In this document: positions 7,690 to 15,718 of the stretch, in pieces
How positions within the stretch are numbered: position 1 is the first letter of the stretch
Layout: every line of letters starts with the position of its first letter
NCBI GenBank assembly: GCA_964351885.1
Contig: CAYGPP010000010.1
Coordinates: 1 to 52,165, forward strand
Length of the DNA stretch: 52,165 nt
Reading direction: 5' to 3'
From: Marinoscillum sp964351885
GTDB taxonomy: Bacteria > Bacteroidota > Bacteroidia > Cytophagales > Cyclobacteriaceae
The notes under the pieces: model-generated
Databases searched by the model: none
What the model was told of the DNA's origin: nothing
What the model saw: only the letters and a program-made list of their open reading frames with translations
Position numbers and translations under genes: made by a program

Positions 7690-8760
7690 ATGAAAAACCT
7701 GAACCTTCCGGGTACATTTTTGGTGTTGCTTGTAATCATATTTTCATCATGTGGTGGAAATAAGAGTGGCAAAGAGCAAGCTCAAAAAACACCAAGAATC
7801 AAAAAGTATAGTAAGCTGATCACCCCAAAAATCAATCAAGAGTATGTCTTAGGCGATGAAGTTTTGTTTCAGGTCAGCTCAGAAAAAAAGATCGATTCTA
7901 TCCTGATTCAATACGAAGATGAATCCACCACCTACTCTGAACTAGCGTTTTCTTGGAAGGCCACCAGAGGTAAGACGGGAACTCAGCAGCTCAAATTGTT
8001 TGTATATTCCAATGGAATTAAAGAAAATCACTTTCCTAGGGTAAAATTCTTCTCGAATATCCATCCAAAAGAATTTACCTATGAATTGATTAAAACCTAT
8101 AGTCATGACCCCAAGGCTTTTACCCAAGGTTTATTTTTCATTGGCGATACATTGGTGGAAAGTACTGGCGGACATGGGACAAGTACGCTTAGCAAGCGAA
8201 AACTCAATTCATTGAAACCCATTAAATCCGTGAGCTTAGAGAACCGCTATTTCGGAGAAGGAAGTACTGCATGGAAAGATCAGATCATTCAGCTGTCTTG
8301 GACTTCTCAGACTGGGTTTGTGTACGACCGAACCTTGAAAAAATTGAGAACATTCAATTACCCTCATGAAGGCTGGGGAATTACGACTTTCGGCGATACG
8401 CTCATTGTTAGTGATGGTACCGAAATGCTCCACCTCATTGACCCGAGGGATTTTTCGGAAATAGGTAAGCTTGAAGTCTATACCGACAAGTTTGCAGTCA
8501 AGAACCTCAACGAATTAGAAATGATCAATGGACTACTTTATGCCAACGTATGGCTGGAAGACTTCATTGTTAGTATTGACCCTAGGTCTGGAAAAGTCCT
8601 TTCGAAAATAAATATGGCAGGCTTAAGACAAGAGGTTGATTCCGATGAAATCGAAGCTTTTAATGGCATTGCCTACAAACCTGATACCGATCAAATTTTT
8701 GTGACAGGTAAGCTCTGGCCCAAACTCTTCGAGGTGAAATTCGTTCCGATATTAAACTAA
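7690..8760 (+). CDS. Glutaminyl-peptide cyclotransferase, lipoprotein
   Basis: The 356-residue protein opens with a lipoprotein signal (IIFSSC, C21). Residues about 50-125 form an extra beta-sandwich-like domain, and about 126-355 form the five-bladed beta-propeller of bacterial/plant glutaminyl cyclases with FTQGL (144-148), GWGITTFGDTLIVSDGT, and LNELEMINGLLYANVW near 275. The enzyme converts N-terminal glutamine of peptides to pyroglutamate. As a lipoprotein it should act outside the cytoplasm. In T9SS bacteria N-terminal pyroglutamate is common on exported proteins, and its place between an antiporter and the PorU2/PorV2 genes fits a role on envelope proteins, though that is inference. 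Confidence 0.88.
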   Translation: MKNLNLPGTFLVLLVIIFSSCGGNKSGKEQAQKTPRIKKYSKLITPKINQEYVLGDEVLFQVSSEKKIDSILIQYEDESTTYSELAFSWKATRGKTGTQQLKLFVYSNGIKENHFPRVKFFSNIHPKEFTYELIKTYSHDPKAFTQGLFFIGDTLVESTGGHGTSTLSKRKLNSLKPIKSVSLENRYFGEGSTAWKDQIIQLSWTSQTGFVYDRTLKKLRTFNYPHEGWGITTFGDTLIVSDGTEMLHLIDPRDFSEIGKLEVYTDKFAVKNLNELEMINGLLYANVWLEDFIVSIDPRSGKVLSKINMAGLRQEVDSDEIEAFNGIAYKPDTDQIFVTGKLWPKLFEVKFVPILN

Positions 8761-8771
8761 ATAGTCCAAAA

Positions 8772-9068
8772 ATGTCTTTAGAAAAAGCAACAGAAAAAGT
8801 TGTGAAACTTGCTACCAACAACAGCGGTAAAGTGAATGCTAAAATCAATTTTAAATTTGATGAAGGAATGATCCATCTCGATGACACAGTAACTCCAACT
8901 GTAGTGTCAAATGAAGAATTGGAGGCAGAATGCACCATCAAATTGTCTTTGGAGAACTTCCTAAACATGATGCACGGAGACTTGAATCCAATGATGGCCA
9001 TGATGAGTGGGAAAATGAAGATTGAAGGTAGCAAAGGGGTAGCCATGAAACTAGCTGCACTTTTCTGA
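8772..9068 (+). CDS. SCP2 sterol-binding domain protein
   Basis: A 98-residue single-domain protein with no signal peptide. The second half, SLENFLNMMHGDLNPMMAMM followed by SGKMKIEGSKGVAMKLAALF, is the SCP2 fold signature with a hydrophobic pocket closed by the C-terminal helix. Such proteins bind lipids or acyl-CoA in the cytoplasm. The start lies 11 nt after the glutaminyl cyclase stop, so the two are probably co-transcribed. The stop TGA abuts the stop of the convergent PorU2 gene with no base between. Confidence 0.9.
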   Translation: MSLEKATEKVVKLATNNSGKVNAKINFKFDEGMIHLDDTVTPTVVSNEELEAECTIKLSLENFLNMMHGDLNPMMAMMSGKMKIEGSKGVAMKLAALF

Positions 9069-12000
9069 TTATCTCAGCAAGTAAATTTTTCCAAATCCAT
9101 TCTTAAAAGCGCGATCGGCAGAGGTGTTTCTATGATCGATAGACTCACCATTCTGACGTAAGAATACCTTGTAGAGATAGACACCATTGGCAAGCTGATC
9201 GCCAAACTCGTCTCTCCCATCCCAGCCATACTGCGAGATATTATTACCGATCTTCAATTGGCCAATTTCATCTTGTGTGATTTCTCGAACGACTCTACCC
9301 GATACGGTCATTATCTGGATCTTGATTTGATCAGGGATTGTACTTCCAGTTAAAGTAAACACGAATCTGGTATTGGTAGAAAATGGGTTGGGGTATGGAT
9401 AAAAGTGGGTAATCGAAGACTTATTTATTACTTCAAAAGAAATCTCGTAAGGCTGAATGCCTGATTGGTTACCGTTGGCATCTTCACCCTGAACTCTCAA
9501 GGAATAAATCCCATCTGCCAATGGTCCAGGAGCATAGTTCATCTCAAAGTCATTACTTTCCGAAGCAACAGTATAGGTCAGGCGTGGGTCAGTGAAATTG
9601 ACTCTTTCGTAAGTACAAGTCTCACACGGTGATTTCAATTCGACGATAATTCCAGTAGTGTCCTCCTTGAGCAAATACTCATTTTCATCTTTGAACCGAA
9701 TCAATACATTAGGGATAGGTGAAACAATATCCCCATCCAAAATATAGCTGCCATCAAAAGTGACATCCAAGAGTGGGTTAGTATTATCACCTATCACCGT
9801 CATAGCATTAGGTAATAGCACGGCGTTATTCTGAGTGAATTGTTCTGTCTCCATGCTACTCACTCGGACGGATAAACTATTCTCTCCTGCAAATGTCCGA
9901 GAGTCTTGAATGATTCTAAATGAAGTAGAATCATTCAGTTCAGGAGAAGCAATCTTAAACTCCTGAACAGATTGACTGCCTGTACTTCTATTAGTAAAAG
10001 TCGCTAAGACAGACAATGAATCATCTTCAAAAGGAATCGGAGCAATACTCAAAAACGAATACTTCGCTGTGAATTCAGCACCTTCGTTCAATTCTGTGGG
10101 TATCGTAACACTCGGGATTAAGATTCCCTCTGGTGGAGCCTCATAATTTACCGACCAACTTTTCAATGATGGGGGTGTCTGATTGGTTTGGTCGGAGAAC
10201 TGAAAGTCTAGGTGCAGATAAGGAAACAAGCTCGCATCAAGCGTAGATAGATCTACAAATGACTCGTTCTCTTCAATCTCAATAGGGTTTTCTCCACCTG
10301 ATCTGGATATGCCTGTGAGATTAACAAACCACTGATCACCAGTTTCTTCCTGTACATTAATCCGGAAATCTTTCCAGCTCTTAGCCGGACCTACCAATGA
10401 ATGTTGGATATTCCCAGAGGTGAATCTACCTGTAGCTTCACCCAAAAATGATATTGCTTGATCCTTCACAGAAACAGGTCCCTCCTCTGCTGTCTGAACT
10501 AGTGCTGAACCAGGAATATCTCCTTTTCTGCCTAGAAAAATTACAGGCTCACCACTTACCAAGTCAGCTACCATGGCATCATCTATGCCGACAGCATTTA
10601 AGTTCAACTTCAAAGTCTCATCCCAATTAGAATAAGCAACGGAATCAAATGAGAAGAGCAAAATCATATCGCCAGTTTCCATCGCCTCAATCAATCGATC
10701 CAGGTATCGAGCAGCCCCCAGCACTTCTGTCTCACTGAAATTGTGGATCATTTGTGGCAATCGTCCACATACCAAGTCATTACTGACATCTCCTCCACTA
10801 ATTCCCAAAGGCCGAATTGGCTGTGCAGATTCCTTATCAAAAACCACCGCATTGATCGCGTTGAGCTTTTTACAATCAGGATCTGCGGCGTTATCTGTTG
10901 CAAGAAAATTGATGCCGTCTATGATCACTGCATAACTATCATATCCATTAGGATGACCAACTCCATGCGTATTAACCGTGAGCGAGGTACTGGTTTGCTC
11001 AAAATCCATTTCACCAGAACTTTTATCATAAGTAACCCCCTCAAATTCATTTTGACCAATTTCATCAGGCTTGGATTGAATCCAACCAGTTTCTATGTCA
11101 GCCACCATGGTGAAAGACTGTGACACCCAAGAAGTATCTTCATTTGCAGCTGCTTGTTCGAACCTTGTTCTCCAGTACACTGCCATCCCGCTACTCAGAT
11201 CGCTTATATTGGCTGTGTAATTGTTAAGCAGTCCACCCGCTACATTTTCCTTCAAAAGATATGGACTTGAAAAATTTATAGTAGTGTCCATCTCCAACTC
11301 GTAGATTCTGTCCCCTTCCAATTGATTGGCAGACTGCCAAATCAAATCGACCGAGCCATTTAATACTTTCGCAAAAGGCAAGGGGAAAAGAGGAATTGTA
11401 CTTCCTTTCGGAATAAACAAATCAAAAAAGGCGGTATTGTTTGATTCATTGAGCTCAGTCAACTTATTATCTGGGTCAAGTGTAATGGTAAAGGCATTGT
11501 CACCGTCATTGACCGAGGTTTCATTATTTAAAATAGTCAAGCTCAGCGTATCCAAATGGCGAACAGATGGGACAAGATGATCCGAGGTTTCCAGCCTGCC
11601 GTCTGCTAGGGTACGTTGAACTCTTATCTGCAAAGAGTCCAAAACCGTTCTCCCAAAATTCTTAACAGGTAGTTTGATAAGGAAAGAATCCTCTGAAGCC
11701 AGTACTCGATTATTGTCAAAAGACTCTGCAAAGGCACCATCCATTTCAAGTACAAAATCTGGCTTACTTGCACCAAATACTGTTATTGCTGGATCTCCTT
11801 GTAAGACCGTCATATACACTTGTGATTGGGCTAATACTGACGTTCCGTATCTACTAAAGTACTCAGTTGATACTTTTCTGGTAATCTCTCCTATGGACTT
11901 ACCAATATTATCTTCATCAGCAAAGCCTAACTCATAGAACAAATTAGACCACCTCCTCAATGCAGAAGAAAGGGCAAATTCCGAGTTAGCAATTACGCCC

Positions 12001-14066
12001 AAAGCACCTTTATCGGAAGTATTCATCCAATCCTCTCCGAAAGTAAGCTCTCCTCCAAATCCAAAGATGCTTCCAGCGTTACACCCATTGATTAAAATGA
12101 TTGGATACTTCCCTTGATTACTATAGCCCTCATCTATATCAGATACCCTTCCTATTTCGATATCTGTAACGGTGGCACTCGAATGTCCAAAAAAAGTAAT
12201 GAGCGCAACGCCATTGTTGACTTCACTCGTAACATCTATTAGGTTATCTACTGCACCAGCACTACTCTTCGCTTTACTAGAAATAGATCCACCTAAAAAG
12301 TCTCCTGCAGCTATCCCCTCCATGACACTTAGGTTGCTTTTGAAAATGGCTAGTTCTGCCGTGGTTTGTCCTCCACTTAGGTGAATCAACCGCTTCCGCC
12401 AAAGGTTGTCATAAGCAAGCGCTTCCTGCTCTTTCACCTTATCAAGGTATGATTTAACATTTTCATTATTGTACGCATTAAACCTCCCTACAGCCATGTC
12501 AGCATTCAAATCACCATCATTCAAATGAACAGTAAATAACAAATCCGCTCCAGGATGCCCATAAGTCGGAACATAGTTGGTCATTGTGCCGGGATTACGG
12601 TAATAATTGTAATTTGATGTAAGCCCTTTCCCTAAAATGAATAAATGGGTGGGAGATCCTTGATCCAATGCATAGGTGCAAAATCTCCTAATCGCCATTG
12701 GAGTAGGATCACCATAAGAAAATTGATCATAGAGCGCATCAATGTTTACGTTTAACACGTCATATCCTCCTCCTGCCGCACTTCCCCGGTAATCAACATA
12801 TGCCGAAACCGGATTTACACCATCTACTGGTAAATCTAAATCTTCATGAGATATCATCAAGTAGTTCGCACTATTCACCGGTAGGTTGGTGATTCCTGAT
12901 TTGGCTATAGAGCCAATGCTCTTGGCAGCACTTACTAAATGAATATCCTTATCCTCCGAGAATCCATCGAATACAACATCCAACCGATCATTAAAGGCTG
13001 TAGGTGAGAGAACGATTGGGCCATTAGGGTCTGACACGTCAAATGCACGCAAGACAGAAGCCGTTGTAGTTGGGACTCTAAGCAATCCTTTTTGAATACC
13101 CGAAGGTTCTAGGCGAAAAGTCTTTTGTTCCGATTGGATTCCAAAACTTGCCGCAAATTCCACTAGTGCATACGATACCGTAATCACATCAGTCTGACCT
13201 GAGATGCCTATAGGGGTCACCTGAACCACTAAATCTCCACCAGCAGATACGTCAGACCAGAGAATCTCTTGGCGAAAAAGCTGACTGTTTCGTCCTTGAA
13301 ATGTTGCTTGACCTATATTTCTTAAGCTCGAAGTGGTTGTCCCAACACTCACATCCACAATATGCTCGAAACTACTCACCCCGCTAAGAACCAATTCCAA
13401 AGTCGGGTTGGATCCAGAAATTAAAAAATTCGCCAACTGAAAAGTAAAGGCTCTATTCTGATTCTTAGATACGTTAGTCCCTGTCCATCCTTCTCCAAAT
13501 TCATAAGAGGGATTCTGCACATCGTTTCCTGAGCCATACCGCTGACCTGTATTGTATGTTTGCGTTTGAATTTGAATCAATGACTCTGTATGCTCCGAAG
13601 CGGGCGTCAGTCCAGTGATATCCTTGAGTGTGGTAAGAGCCATCCGCTTTCCATCAATATTGGATTGATGATAAGTCAGGAAATAAGCCGCTGAATCGGC
13701 AAACAAGTTGTAATACTGATGTGGTTGTGCATCTGGACTTACATACAAATCCGTATCAGATGCTCCATCATTGGTCTCCCCATAAAACTCTATATAATCA
13801 ACCCGACCGTCACCATTATTATCTTGTGCGATTATGGCTTGCTCTACTCCTCGCCTAAATAATTGGTACCGATTGACCGCAATAGTACTAACAGGAAGAC
13901 CTGCTTGAGATAACTCAGAAGCGGGAACTCGATAAATACCATTTTCTAAAACCCTAATGCGGTAATAGTCCTTATTTTCATCGATCCACTCGTTTCCATA
14001 AGTCTGACCAAAACTTTTGGCAGGAACGATCAGGATTAAGATCAATATGAGTCTAATCTTCCACAT
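9069..14066 (-). CDS. porU2: Putative type IX secretion system sortase, PorU2 type (C25 peptidase)
   Basis: The 1665-residue protein starts at the ATG at 14066 (a TTG sits one codon upstream) with a signal peptide ending AKSFGQ. Residues about 400-770 are a gingipain-like C25 peptidase with the catalytic histidine in ITFFGHSSA (H628) and the nucleophile in ILINGCNAGSIFG (C662). Around 810-905 there is a CARDB-like repeat (LNESNNTAFF), followed by Ig-like and jelly-roll-like regions, and the last 100 residues (from FYPYPNPFSTNTRF) form a FlgD/T9SS-type Ig domain. Classical PorU is about 1100-1300 residues; this length and domain tail fit the PorU2 group. PorU removes the C-terminal signal of T9SS cargo and joins it to A-LPS; PorU2 substrates are not known. 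It overlaps the PorV-family gene by 14 nt. Confidence 0.85.
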   Translation of the reverse strand: MWKIRLILILILIVPAKSFGQTYGNEWIDENKDYYRIRVLENGIYRVPASELSQAGLPVSTIAVNRYQLFRRGVEQAIIAQDNNGDGRVDYIEFYGETNDGASDTDLYVSPDAQPHQYYNLFADSAAYFLTYHQSNIDGKRMALTTLKDITGLTPASEHTESLIQIQTQTYNTGQRYGSGNDVQNPSYEFGEGWTGTNVSKNQNRAFTFQLANFLISGSNPTLELVLSGVSSFEHIVDVSVGTTTSSLRNIGQATFQGRNSQLFRQEILWSDVSAGGDLVVQVTPIGISGQTDVITVSYALVEFAASFGIQSEQKTFRLEPSGIQKGLLRVPTTTASVLRAFDVSDPNGPIVLSPTAFNDRLDVVFDGFSEDKDIHLVSAAKSIGSIAKSGITNLPVNSANYLMISHEDLDLPVDGVNPVSAYVDYRGSAAGGGYDVLNVNIDALYDQFSYGDPTPMAIRRFCTYALDQGSPTHLFILGKGLTSNYNYYRNPGTMTNYVPTYGHPGADLLFTVHLNDGDLNADMAVGRFNAYNNENVKSYLDKVKEQEALAYDNLWRKRLIHLSGGQTTAELAIFKSNLSVMEGIAAGDFLGGSISSKAKSSAGAVDNLIDVTSEVNNGVALITFFGHSSATVTDIEIGRVSDIDEGYSNQGKYPIILINGCNAGSIFGFGGELTFGEDWMNTSDKGALGVIANSEFALSSALRRWSNLFYELGFADEDNIGKSIGEITRKVSTEYFSRYGTSVLAQSQVYMTVLQGDPAITVFGASKPDFVLEMDGAFAESFDNNRVLASEDSFLIKLPVKNFGRTVLDSLQIRVQRTLADGRLETSDHLVPSVRHLDTLSLTILNNETSVNDGDNAFTITLDPDNKLTELNESNNTAFFDLFIPKGSTIPLFPLPFAKVLNGSVDLIWQSANQLEGDRIYELEMDTTINFSSPYLLKENVAGGLLNNYTANISDLSSGMAVYWRTRFEQAAANEDTSWVSQSFTMVADIETGWIQSKPDEIGQNEFEGVTYDKSSGEMDFEQTSTSLTVNTHGVGHPNGYDSYAVIIDGINFLATDNAADPDCKKLNAINAVVFDKESAQPIRPLGISGGDVSNDLVCGRLPQMIHNFSETEVLGAARYLDRLIEAMETGDMILLFSFDSVAYSNWDETLKLNLNAVGIDDAMVADLVSGEPVIFLGRKGDIPGSALVQTAEEGPVSVKDQAISFLGEATGRFTSGNIQHSLVGPAKSWKDFRINVQEETGDQWFVNLTGISRSGGENPIEIEENESFVDLSTLDASLFPYLHLDFQFSDQTNQTPPSLKSWSVNYEAPPEGILIPSVTIPTELNEGAEFTAKYSFLSIAPIPFEDDSLSVLATFTNRSTGSQSVQEFKIASPELNDSTSFRIIQDSRTFAGENSLSVRVSSMETEQFTQNNAVLLPNAMTVIGDNTNPLLDVTFDGSYILDGDIVSPIPNVLIRFKDENEYLLKEDTTGIIVELKSPCETCTYERVNFTDPRLTYTVASESNDFEMNYAPGPLADGIYSLRVQGEDANGNQSGIQPYEISFEVINKSSITHFYPYPNPFSTNTRFVFTLTGSTIPDQIKIQIMTVSGRVVREITQDEIGQLKIGNNISQYGWDGRDEFGDQLANGVYLYKVFLRQNGESIDHRNTSADRAFKNGFGKIYLLR

Positions 14067-15129
14067 CAAAATTGACTTTTAAAGAGAAAACATGTGAGTA
14101 AAGTCCCGCGGCTTGATCCCCAATATCGGTGAAAGCATAATCAACTGTAACCCCTTGGAAATAAAAACCGAGCCCAGCATTGGGCTGAAATGACCATGAA
14201 GTAGAACCATCAAAGTCCTTGATCTGTTGAAATTGCCTGATGCCTACTCGTACAAATACCATCTTCTGAAAACCCAATTCTAATCCAAATGCTGGATCTA
14301 AAGACATAATCTCCGTTCGTACCAATGTGTTTCGCTTTCCATCTGTGGTCATGATTAAATCCAAGGAGCTCAATAGGCTAAACTTCCTCGATAGTTCAAA
14401 CTCGCGAGAGCCTCCCAGAATAAAAGATGGCAGGGTTATTTCCAGTGAGTTGGTGGATAGTTCATTTCCGGTAGCAGCGTAAACATTAGCTAATTCCTCA
14501 TCAGCAATCGACCAACTGTTGAACGTCCCGAAAACATCCTTCGCCATCAGCCCTAGATTCCAAGAGCCGATCTTTTTTTGTAAACCTAGATCCAAGCCAA
14601 ACCCCCAAGACCCACCGAAATCTCCAACTACTCGTCTTATGATTTTCACATTGGCCCCAAAGTCCAAACCATCCAACCAAGGCAATACCCGAGCATAAGA
14701 AAATAAAAAACCATAGTCCGCGGCAGAGAAGAACTGAATGTTGTCATAATTGACTGCCCCAGTAGGATCCAAAAGTAATCGCGTATCCGCTATGTCATCT
14801 ACGGCAAATCTGATCACAGAAAAACTCAAAACAGATTCATCCTCAAGTCTTGCCGCCACTGCTCCATAATCGTAATTGGATATACCCGCGAAATATGCCG
14901 AGTGCATCAATGCCAATTGATAGTCAGAAGACAAGTGATTGAGACCGGCAGGATTCCAATAGCCCGATGAAATATCATCCACATGAGAAACCATGCTCAG
15001 TCCCATCCCAAAAGCACGAGCATCCACCCCAATGTTAAGGAACTCATTGCTGTACTTTGGGGAATTGTCTTGCGCATGGACGAGGCTCACACAAGTCAGG
15101 AAGATGTATAGAAGAATAGGTCTTCGCAT
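14053..15129 (-). CDS. porV2: PorV/PorQ-family outer-membrane protein, putative PorV2
   Basis: The ATG at 15129 gives MRRPILLYIFLTCVSLVHAQ, a good signal peptide; an upstream TTG at 15150 is disfavoured. The mature 338-residue part is a FadL-like beta-barrel with the PorV family marks: the N-terminal FLNIGVDARAFGMGLS with SGYWNPAGL, strands ending in aromatic residues, and a final FSLKVNF. PorV shuttles T9SS cargo to the PorU sortase at the outer membrane; this copy is encoded directly upstream of the PorU2 gene with a 14-nt overlap, so the two products probably form a complex. No plug domain or second barrel is present. Confidence 0.87.
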   Translation of the reverse strand: MRRPILLYIFLTCVSLVHAQDNSPKYSNEFLNIGVDARAFGMGLSMVSHVDDISSGYWNPAGLNHLSSDYQLALMHSAYFAGISNYDYGAVAARLEDESVLSFSVIRFAVDDIADTRLLLDPTGAVNYDNIQFFSAADYGFLFSYARVLPWLDGLDFGANVKIIRRVVGDFGGSWGFGLDLGLQKKIGSWNLGLMAKDVFGTFNSWSIADEELANVYAATGNELSTNSLEITLPSFILGGSREFELSRKFSLLSSLDLIMTTDGKRNTLVRTEIMSLDPAFGLELGFQKMVFVRVGIRQFQQIKDFDGSTSWSFQPNAGLGFYFQGVTVDYAFTDIGDQAAGLYSHVFSLKVNFDVED

Positions 15130-15165
15130 GTAAATGATATGTACTTGCAAGTTAGATCATGGCTG

Positions 15166-15188
15166 AGGATTGGAGAATACTCCATCCT
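15166..15188. promoter_or_regulatory. Hairpin in porV2 leader
   Basis: AGGAT-T-GGAG pairs with CTCC-ATCCT across the loop AATA, a 9-bp stem with one bulged T. No U-run follows it on either strand, so it is not an intrinsic terminator. It lies 37 nt upstream of the porV2 ATG and could shape its leader RNA. Confidence 0.35.
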
Positions 15189-15228
15189 GTTATTAACGAA
15201 GTGAACACAATAAAAATTGCTATTTTAT

Positions 15229-15246
15229 ATAACTTTTTAAAGTTAT
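15229..15246. promoter_or_regulatory. AT-rich palindrome in porV2/padR intergenic region
   Basis: ATAACTTT-TT-AAAGTTAT, perfect 8-bp arms around two bases, in the roughly 240-nt gap between the divergent porV2 and padR genes. This gap also contains a hairpin (15166-15188) and a second dyad (15293-15319); no gene is visible in it. The palindrome may be a DNA-binding site or simply AT-rich structure. Confidence 0.35.
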
Positions 15247-15292
15247 CATATTAATTATTCAAGTTTATTGATCTGAATAGAAAAAATTCCGT

Positions 15293-15319
15293 AAGGTACT
15301 CGGCCATGCATAGTACCTT
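15293..15319. promoter_or_regulatory. Dyad, possible PadR operator
   Basis: AAGGTACT, 11 bases, then AGTACCTT: perfect 8-bp inverted repeat 52 nt before the padR ATG. The right arm overlaps TACCTTTC (15314-15321), seven of eight bases of the Bacteroidota -7 element, so a protein bound here would block RNA polymerase. PadR-family proteins bind such dyads and usually repress their own operon. Confidence 0.5.
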
Positions 15320-15370
15320 TCCGTATAGACTAATGGCAAAGCCGGTGGGTTTGTGATAAACTGATAGCAA

Positions 15371-15718
15371 ATGAATATTGAAAATACACAAGTACAAATG
15401 CGGAAAGGAATTCTGGAGTTCTGCATTCTCCACATCATAGCGAGAGGAGAGGTATATGCTTCGGATATGTTAGAAGAACTAACTTCCGCTAAGATAATGG
15501 TAGTCGAGGGCACTTTATATCCTTTGCTCACCAGATTGAGAAAAGCAGGATTGGTGGATTATAAATGGGTGGAGTCCAGCTCTGGGCCGCCCCGTAAGTA
15601 TTACACAGTGACCGATGAGGGAACGGCATTCTTGGATGGCTTAGGGCAAACTTGGGATGAACTCGTCAACTCAACCAAAAAAATCATTTCTGTGCAGAAC
15701 TCAACCAAAAAATCATGA
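15371..15718 (+). CDS. PadR family transcriptional regulator
   Basis: The 115-residue protein is a minimal PadR-type winged-helix repressor: QMRKGILEFCILHIIARGEVYASDMLEEL, then VVEGTLYPLLTRLRKAGLVDYKW with the recognition helix, and the wing SSSGPPRKYYTVTDEG. Only a short C-terminal helix follows, as in PadR-s1 members. The last residues (NSTKKIISVQNSTKKS) come from a small DNA duplication. The stop TGA overlaps the ATG of the PspC gene (ATGA), so translation is coupled; the regulator probably represses its own operon and responds to a small hydrophobic or envelope-stress signal. This PadR-PspC pair is common in Bacteroidota. Confidence 0.93.
   Translation: MNIENTQVQMRKGILEFCILHIIARGEVYASDMLEELTSAKIMVVEGTLYPLLTRLRKAGLVDYKWVESSSGPPRKYYTVTDEGTAFLDGLGQTWDELVNSTKKIISVQNSTKKS
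15668..15716 (+). repeat. Short imperfect tandem duplication at padR/pspC junction
   Basis: A 20-base unit at 15668-15687 (AACTCAACC, seven A, TCAT) recurs at 15698-15716 with six A. The loss of one A in the second copy shifts the frame so that it yields the TGA stop and the ATG of the next gene. The 30-base period explains the repeated NSTKK in the protein tail. Confidence 0.7.

Noticed and set aside
8660..9046. Long minus-strand frame opposite the glutaminyl cyclase and SCP2 genes
   Set aside because: Shadow of well-supported plus-strand genes; no recognisable domain.
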